Origin: Clostridiales bacterium
Lineage (GTDB): Bacteria; Bacillota; Clostridia; Tissierellales; Dethiosulfatibacteraceae
Assembly (NCBI GenBank): GCA_003446975.1
Contig: DMAP01000343.1
Span: 12,801-21,220, forward strand
Length of the DNA: 8,420 nt
Direction of reading: 5' to 3'
In this document: positions 4,877-8,420 of the stretch, one piece after another
Layout: the number at the start of each line of letters is the position of its first letter
Numbering within the stretch: position 1 is the first letter of the stretch
Position numbers and translations under genes: made by a program
Notes under the pieces: model-generated
The model's database searches: none
The model's input: only the letters and a program-made list of their open reading frames with translations
What the model was told of the DNA's origin: nothing

Positions 4877-5587
4877 TCATCTTCTTTGCTTTAAGAAGTT
4901 TTTCAACTTATCCTTTGATTCAGTGATGACAAGTTCTATCGGAAATCCAACAGTTTCAAATATTTTATAGATTTTTTCGAAGTCTCCCAATCGGTAATGT
5001 ATATGTGAATCGCTTCCGGTGGTTACGTATGCGCCAAGTTCCTTGGCAATTCTTGCGATAGACACACAATTGTCCCAACTTCCCTTTCTATTGCCGATAA
5101 AAGAGCCACTGTTTATCTCCACCGCAACGCCATATTCCTTTGCAGCCTTTACAAACTCATACTGATGAATCTCGTAAGCTATGTTGCCGGAATGTCCTAT
5201 GATATCAACTTTGCCACTTTTCATTGTGTTGATTAGTGTCAATGTGTTGTCATCTTTTGACATAGGTCTGATACAGGGTGGATGCAGGCTTCCAATAACA
5301 AGATCCAATTTCTGCAATATTCTCCCAGGGATATCAATGTTGCCTTCTATACTCATAATGTTGGCCTCTACACCTTTAAGAACCTCTATCCCATCGATTT
5401 CAGATGGGATCTCCTTTTGGTTGGCAAGATGATAGATATGGGATGCACCCGGCATCTCAGGCCCGTGGTCAGTCAGCGCAAACATTACAATTCCTTTTTT
5501 CTTTGCTATCTCCAGATATTCTGCAAAAGTGCTATAGGCATGTCCACTAGCAAAGGTGTGAACGTGGGTGTCAATTTTTATATTCAC
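4877..5587 (-). CDS. YcdX-like PHP-domain phosphatase
   Basis: This 236-residue PHP-fold metallophosphatase is close to the usual length of YcdX (about 245). The complete trinuclear metal-site set is visible: His8 and His10 (D-T-H-V-H-T), His16, His41 (T-D-H-G), Glu74 (G-V-E-A-N), His102 (S-L-H), His132 (G-H-S-G-N), Asp193 and His195 (S-D-S-H). Each is one residue further along than the positions I recall for E. coli YcdX. The family hydrolyses phosphate monoesters; the natural substrate is not known. The start is GTG at 5585-5587, chosen because GGAGG lies five bases upstream and the first metal ligands follow at once. It is 22 bases downstream of a second, distinct PHP gene and 26 bases before fhs. 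The stop is TGA, which shows that UGA is a normal terminator in this genome. Confidence 0.9.
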   Translation of the reverse strand: MNIKIDTHVHTFASGHAYSTFAEYLEIAKKKGIVMFALTDHGPEMPGASHIYHLANQKEIPSEIDGIEVLKGVEANIMSIEGNIDIPGRILQKLDLVIGSLHPPCIRPMSKDDNTLTLINTMKSGKVDIIGHSGNIAYEIHQYEFVKAAKEYGVAVEINSGSFIGNRKGSWDNCVSIARIAKELGAYVTTGSDSHIHYRLGDFEKIYKIFETVGFPIELVITESKDKLKNFLKQRR

Positions 5588-5609
5588 AGCTTCCTCCTTC
5601 CCTCTGCGG

Positions 5610-6461
5610 TCAATACAGAATTTTTTTTGTTCCTTCTACACATGTATTCAGCAAAGGATCAATATGTAAATCCGCAATGTAAATCTCTGGATAACCGAGA
5701 GGCCTGCTTAGAAAATCACCATGGCAATCAGAGCCTCCCGATATCATCAAACCGTTATGGTTGCAAAAATTCTTGTAATAAGCTATCTGATCATCTTTTA
5801 CTGCATAAGGCGTATAACATTCCAATCCATCCACACCCATATATTGCCATTGCTTCAATTCAAAATCAGTCATTACCGAATTCTGACTATAGTATGATGG
5901 ATGTGCCAGAAAAACATAAGCACCGGACTTTTTAAGAATATCAATCACCTCTTCGGGTGCCTTGAAGGTCAACTGAAGGTTTGTTTTTGCCAATGCGTCA
6001 AAGTAATCGTACATAGTGTTGTATATCCCTTTATCAAGAAAATAGTTCAACGCTTTCCATCCACCTCTTGTGGGATCTTCTTCGTAATGATTGAAGTAAT
6101 CATCCAGACTTACAGAATCATATGATTTCGATTGCAAATCAATAAACTCATAATTGTATTGCAGTCGCAAATTGTCATTGCTGTGAATCAAATCAATGAA
6201 CGCCTTGTTTTGCCTGTCATAATGATAAGCGGTCAAATGGTATTCCCTTCCTTTAAAGGTAGTGGAAACCTCCACCCCGGGAATAAAGGTCAAATTCTCA
6301 TGGCTTATCAATTTTTTGATTGTTTCTGAAGATTCTATCGTATCATGATCAGTGACAGAAAAAATTTCAATATTCAATGACTTTAATCTTTCAAGCAGGA
6401 CAACAGGGCTCCAAGTACCGTCAGATGACCATGTATGCATGTGTAAATCAGTTCTTTTCAA
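5610..6461 (-). CDS. TrpH/RNase AM-like PHP-domain phosphoesterase
   Basis: This 283-residue PHP protein belongs to the group containing E. coli RNase AM (YciV/TrpH) and 3',5'-nucleoside bisphosphate phosphatases, which act on RNA 5' ends or on pAp-like nucleotides. Visible metal ligands are His7, His9 and Asp14 (D-L-H-M-H-T-W-S-S-D-G), His39 (T-D-H-D-T), Glu64 (G-V-E-V-S), His75, His187 (L-A-H-P), Asp245 and His247 (G-S-D-C-H-G). Where many relatives have an R-P-H motif before the insertion helices, this protein reads P-T-R-G-G-W, so one ligand may differ and the exact substrate is uncertain. The start is TTG at 6459-6461, preceded by GAGGT seven bases upstream. The first ATG downstream would remove His7. 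It lies 31 bases after the asparaginase gene and ends in TGA. Confidence 0.85.
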   Translation of the reverse strand: MKRTDLHMHTWSSDGTWSPVVLLERLKSLNIEIFSVTDHDTIESSETIKKLISHENLTFIPGVEVSTTFKGREYHLTAYHYDRQNKAFIDLIHSNDNLRLQYNYEFIDLQSKSYDSVSLDDYFNHYEEDPTRGGWKALNYFLDKGIYNTMYDYFDALAKTNLQLTFKAPEEVIDILKKSGAYVFLAHPSYYSQNSVMTDFELKQWQYMGVDGLECYTPYAVKDDQIAYYKNFCNHNGLMISGGSDCHGDFLSRPLGYPEIYIADLHIDPLLNTCVEGTKKILY

Positions 6462-6492
6462 CTTCCCTACCTCTTTTGTATTATATATTGCA

Positions 6493-7494
6493 TTAACTGT
6501 AAAACATTATATCATTACTGATGCGAGTATAAAACAATTCTTTGACTCTATCAAAGTCTTTTGTCTGTCCCATTATCCACATCAGCTTGGTTAAGACACT
6601 CTCCAATGTCATGTCCAGAGATTCAATCACCTTGTATTTTTTTAGTGTTTTCAAGCCCACTTCATACAAGGCCATGTCGCTGCCCTCGCTCATGACTTGG
6701 GAGGCTATCACTATAATTTTGCCTTTTGATGTCAAAGACTCCATTTTTTGAAGGAAATTTCGTCTGTCTTCAAAAGGCAATCCGCCTGCGCCATAGCTTT
6801 CAATGACTATCCCTTCGTATTTCTCTCCGATGTAGTCCAAAACATCAGGCTGCATCCCTGGAGCTAATTTCAATAAAAATATATTAGGATATATCTCATT
6901 ATAGAAGGTTGGTTTTCGATTGGTTTTTTCCTGATTAACATATCTTGCCACCCGTTGGCCATCTATAAAAGCGGCAACCGGATAGTTGATACTTTCAAAT
7001 GCATCGAAGCTTTTTGTCTTCGTTTTTCTTGCCCTGGTTCCCAATATAGCCTTGCCGTCAAATACTATGTAGACTCCTGATACATCGTCACACAGCGCAT
7101 AGGTGATAGCATCCTTGAGATTTTTTCTGGCATCGGTTGTGTCTACATTTATCGGTTTTTGAGATCCTGTTATGATGATCGGTTTGTTGATGTGTTGTAT
7201 CAGATACGACAAGGCAGCAGATGTATAAGCCATGGTGTCTGTTCCGTGGGTTATTATAAATCCATCGTAACTATAATATTTCTTCTCGATGAATGAAGAG
7301 ATTTCCAGCCAATGCTCCGGTTGAATATTCGTGCTGTCAATGTTAATCAGTTCATGGGTATCAATCAAACATAAGCCACCTATATCATTCAGATAACCAA
7401 GCATTTCCTTTGGGGTTATACTCGGCGCCAATCCCTCTTCTGTTACAGTACTTGCTATGGTTCCACCAGTTGATATCAGTAATATTTTTTTCAT
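6493..7494 (-). CDS. ansA: Type I (cytoplasmic) L-asparaginase
   Basis: It hydrolyses L-asparagine to aspartate and ammonia in the cytoplasm; no signal peptide is seen. With the start used here the protein is 333 residues. The first catalytic Thr is in S-T-G-G-T-I-A-S (Thr12) and the D-S-T substrate loop is at 53-55. The second catalytic pair is in T-H-G-T-D-T (Thr85, Asp86), and a conserved basic stretch R-A-R-K-T-K-T lies near 154-160. I prefer the ATG at 7492-7494, because GGGAGG lies four bases upstream of it. The earlier ATG at 7504-7506, which overlaps the stop codon of the upstream gene (TAATG), lies before that ribosome binding site and would add only four residues. Some type I enzymes are allosteric; this cannot be judged here. 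Confidence 0.92.
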   Translation of the reverse strand: MKKILLISTGGTIASTVTEEGLAPSITPKEMLGYLNDIGGLCLIDTHELINIDSTNIQPEHWLEISSFIEKKYYSYDGFIITHGTDTMAYTSAALSYLIQHINKPIIITGSQKPINVDTTDARKNLKDAITYALCDDVSGVYIVFDGKAILGTRARKTKTKSFDAFESINYPVAAFIDGQRVARYVNQEKTNRKPTFYNEIYPNIFLLKLAPGMQPDVLDYIGEKYEGIVIESYGAGGLPFEDRRNFLQKMESLTSKGKIIVIASQVMSEGSDMALYEVGLKTLKKYKVIESLDMTLESVLTKLMWIMGQTKDFDRVKELFYTRISNDIMFYS

Positions 7495-7505
7495 TGTTCC
7501 TCCCA

Positions 7506-8378
7506 TTACAACAGCAGTAATTTCATATCGTCAGGCAGTTCAGCCTTGAACTTGATCTGTTTTTTTGTTCTTGGATGGGTTATTTCAATGGATAAACAAT
7601 GGAGTGCTTGTCTGTTTATTTGGATGCTGGATTTGCCATATAGATTATCCCCTAGAACAGGTGTTCCGAGAAAATCAAAATGAACCCTGATTTGATGTGT
7701 TCTACCTGTTTCAAGAGAAATTTCCACTAGCGACAGCTCATTGTTTTCCTGAAGCACCTTGTAATGGGTTATGCAGGATTTTCCTGATTCATGAACTTCT
7801 CTTTTAATGTTGTCTCCTATTCTGCCGATATTTTGATCGATTGTACCTTCCTTAATCGACAAGACTCCCTCCAAAACAGCCAGATATATTTTCTTAACCT
7901 TGTTTTTTCTCATTTCCTGAGAAATCAGATTATGAGCATATGGATTTTTGGCAATCATCAAGACACCAGTGGTGTTCATATCCAAACGATTTACAAATCT
8001 AACCTTTCTTTTAAGTTGATTCTCAAAAAAATAATATGAAATGCCATTGGCGATAGTGTCATCCTGATGTCTTTTTGTAGGATGCACCACAATGAAAGGC
8101 TTCTTGTTGATGATCAATAAATCATCGTCTTCGTAAATAATGTCAATATCCATTTTAACCTTTGTATAATCATCTTCTTCATCCAGAAAATCAACTGTGA
8201 TCACATCATCCTTGTACAGGCTTTTATTCAATTTTATTTTTTTACCGTCTAGCTTGATAAGGCCTTCCAATTCCAACTTATTGATCAGTTTCGATGAGAA
8301 ACCGTAATGATCCTCCAATAATTTTCTAGCTTTGATGCTGTCCCAAGGACTTATTATTTCCATCGTATCATTTGTCAT
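7506..8378 (-). CDS. RluA-family 23S rRNA/tRNA pseudouridine synthase
   Basis: This enzyme isomerises uridine to pseudouridine in structured RNA. At 290 residues it has an N-terminal S4-like RNA-binding region (about 11-62) and the RluA catalytic domain. The catalytic motif is N-R-L-D-M-N-T-T-G with Asp133 as nucleophile. The common HRLD is NRLD here, a variant that I believe also occurs in some Firmicutes members. Tyr165 (K-I-Y-L-A-V) and T-G-R-T-H-Q-I-R-V-H (224-233) are intact. The target position cannot be read from the sequence, so no rluD-type name is given. The ATG at 8376-8378 has a GGGG ribosome site five bases upstream. It is the first gene of the operon within the window, and its stop overlaps the first possible ATG of the asparaginase gene. 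The right-edge repeat lies 22 bases upstream. Confidence 0.92.
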   Translation of the reverse strand: MTNDTMEIISPWDSIKARKLLEDHYGFSSKLINKLELEGLIKLDGKKIKLNKSLYKDDVITVDFLDEEDDYTKVKMDIDIIYEDDDLLIINKKPFIVVHPTKRHQDDTIANGISYYFFENQLKRKVRFVNRLDMNTTGVLMIAKNPYAHNLISQEMRKNKVKKIYLAVLEGVLSIKEGTIDQNIGRIGDNIKREVHESGKSCITHYKVLQENNELSLVEISLETGRTHQIRVHFDFLGTPVLGDNLYGKSSIQINRQALHCLSIEITHPRTKKQIKFKAELPDDMKLLLL

Positions 8379-8400
8379 ATTAACCCCTACTTAATATTTA

Positions 8401-8420
8401 TCCGATGACTAACAGTGCTA
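8401..8420 (+). repeat. Dispersed repeat, right copy, cut by the window edge
   Basis: TCCGATGACTAACAGTGCTA matches the left copy at 2986-3005 with two differences (18 of 20) and has the same orientation. In the left copy this sequence leads into a long hairpin; whether the hairpin is also present here lies beyond the window. The two copies bracket the five-gene minus-strand operon. Confidence 0.6.

Noticed and set aside
5282..5935. A 217-codon plus-strand open frame spanning the two PHP genes
   Set aside because: It crosses two well-supported genes on the other strand, has no ribosome binding site and no recognisable motif.
7984..7995. NRLD instead of HRLD as a sign of an inactive pseudouridine synthase
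   Set aside because: The catalytic Asp and Tyr and the TGRTHQIRVH motif are intact, and I believe NRLD occurs in other members of the family.
1..8420. CRISPR array, tRNA or rRNA genes, or a complete insertion sequence
   Set aside because: No regularly spaced repeats beyond the coding DHDHDH units, no cloverleaf-like sequence and no transposase gene were seen.

Overview
The window looks like low-GC Firmicutes DNA, most likely from an anaerobic Clostridia-type bacterium. The reasons are AT-rich intergenic DNA, strong AGGAGG-type ribosome binding sites, a near-perfect sigma-A promoter, formate-tetrahydrofolate ligase, a type I asparaginase and a CsoR/RcnR-family metal sensor. The species cannot be named from the sequence alone. 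UGA is an ordinary stop codon here, since both PHP genes end in TGA.

Left part (1-2993): a metal-handling locus made of two divergent transcription units. On the minus strand a sigma-A promoter with a G/C-tract operator drives a 68-residue His/Asp-rich metal-binding protein (1908-2114), followed by a P1B-type heavy-metal ATPase (1-1782, running off the left edge). The ATPase reading frame is interrupted by one in-frame TGA at 208-210, exactly after the hinge motif GDGVND. The same frame then continues for 69 codons of perfectly conserved-looking ATPase sequence to the window edge. A SECIS-like hairpin starts directly after the TGA and has a loop G at +19. A selenocysteine-containing P-type ATPase is therefore the leading hypothesis, and a single nonsense mutation is the main alternative. 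On the plus strand a promoter with an uninterrupted T14 tract in its spacer precedes a 66-residue cysteine-rich protein resembling DUF1450 (2435-2635) and a CsoR/RcnR/InrS-type repressor (2712-2993). The repressor probably controls the efflux promoter through the operator at 2136-2152.

Middle (2986-3170): a non-coding stretch with a dispersed repeat, a long 16-pair hairpin, a GNRA-capped nested stem that looks like structured RNA, and a strong terminator serving the minus-strand operon. A near-identical copy of the first 20 bases of this element begins at the right edge (8401-8420). The repeat therefore brackets the operon.

Right part (3174-8378): a tightly spaced minus-strand operon. In transcription order it holds an RluA-family pseudouridine synthase, a type I L-asparaginase, a TrpH/RNase AM-like PHP phosphoesterase (TTG start), a YcdX-like PHP phosphatase (GTG start) and formate-tetrahydrofolate ligase. 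It ends in the terminator at 3134-3168. These are housekeeping or metabolic genes with intact active sites. No complete mobile element, CRISPR array, tRNA or rRNA was seen.
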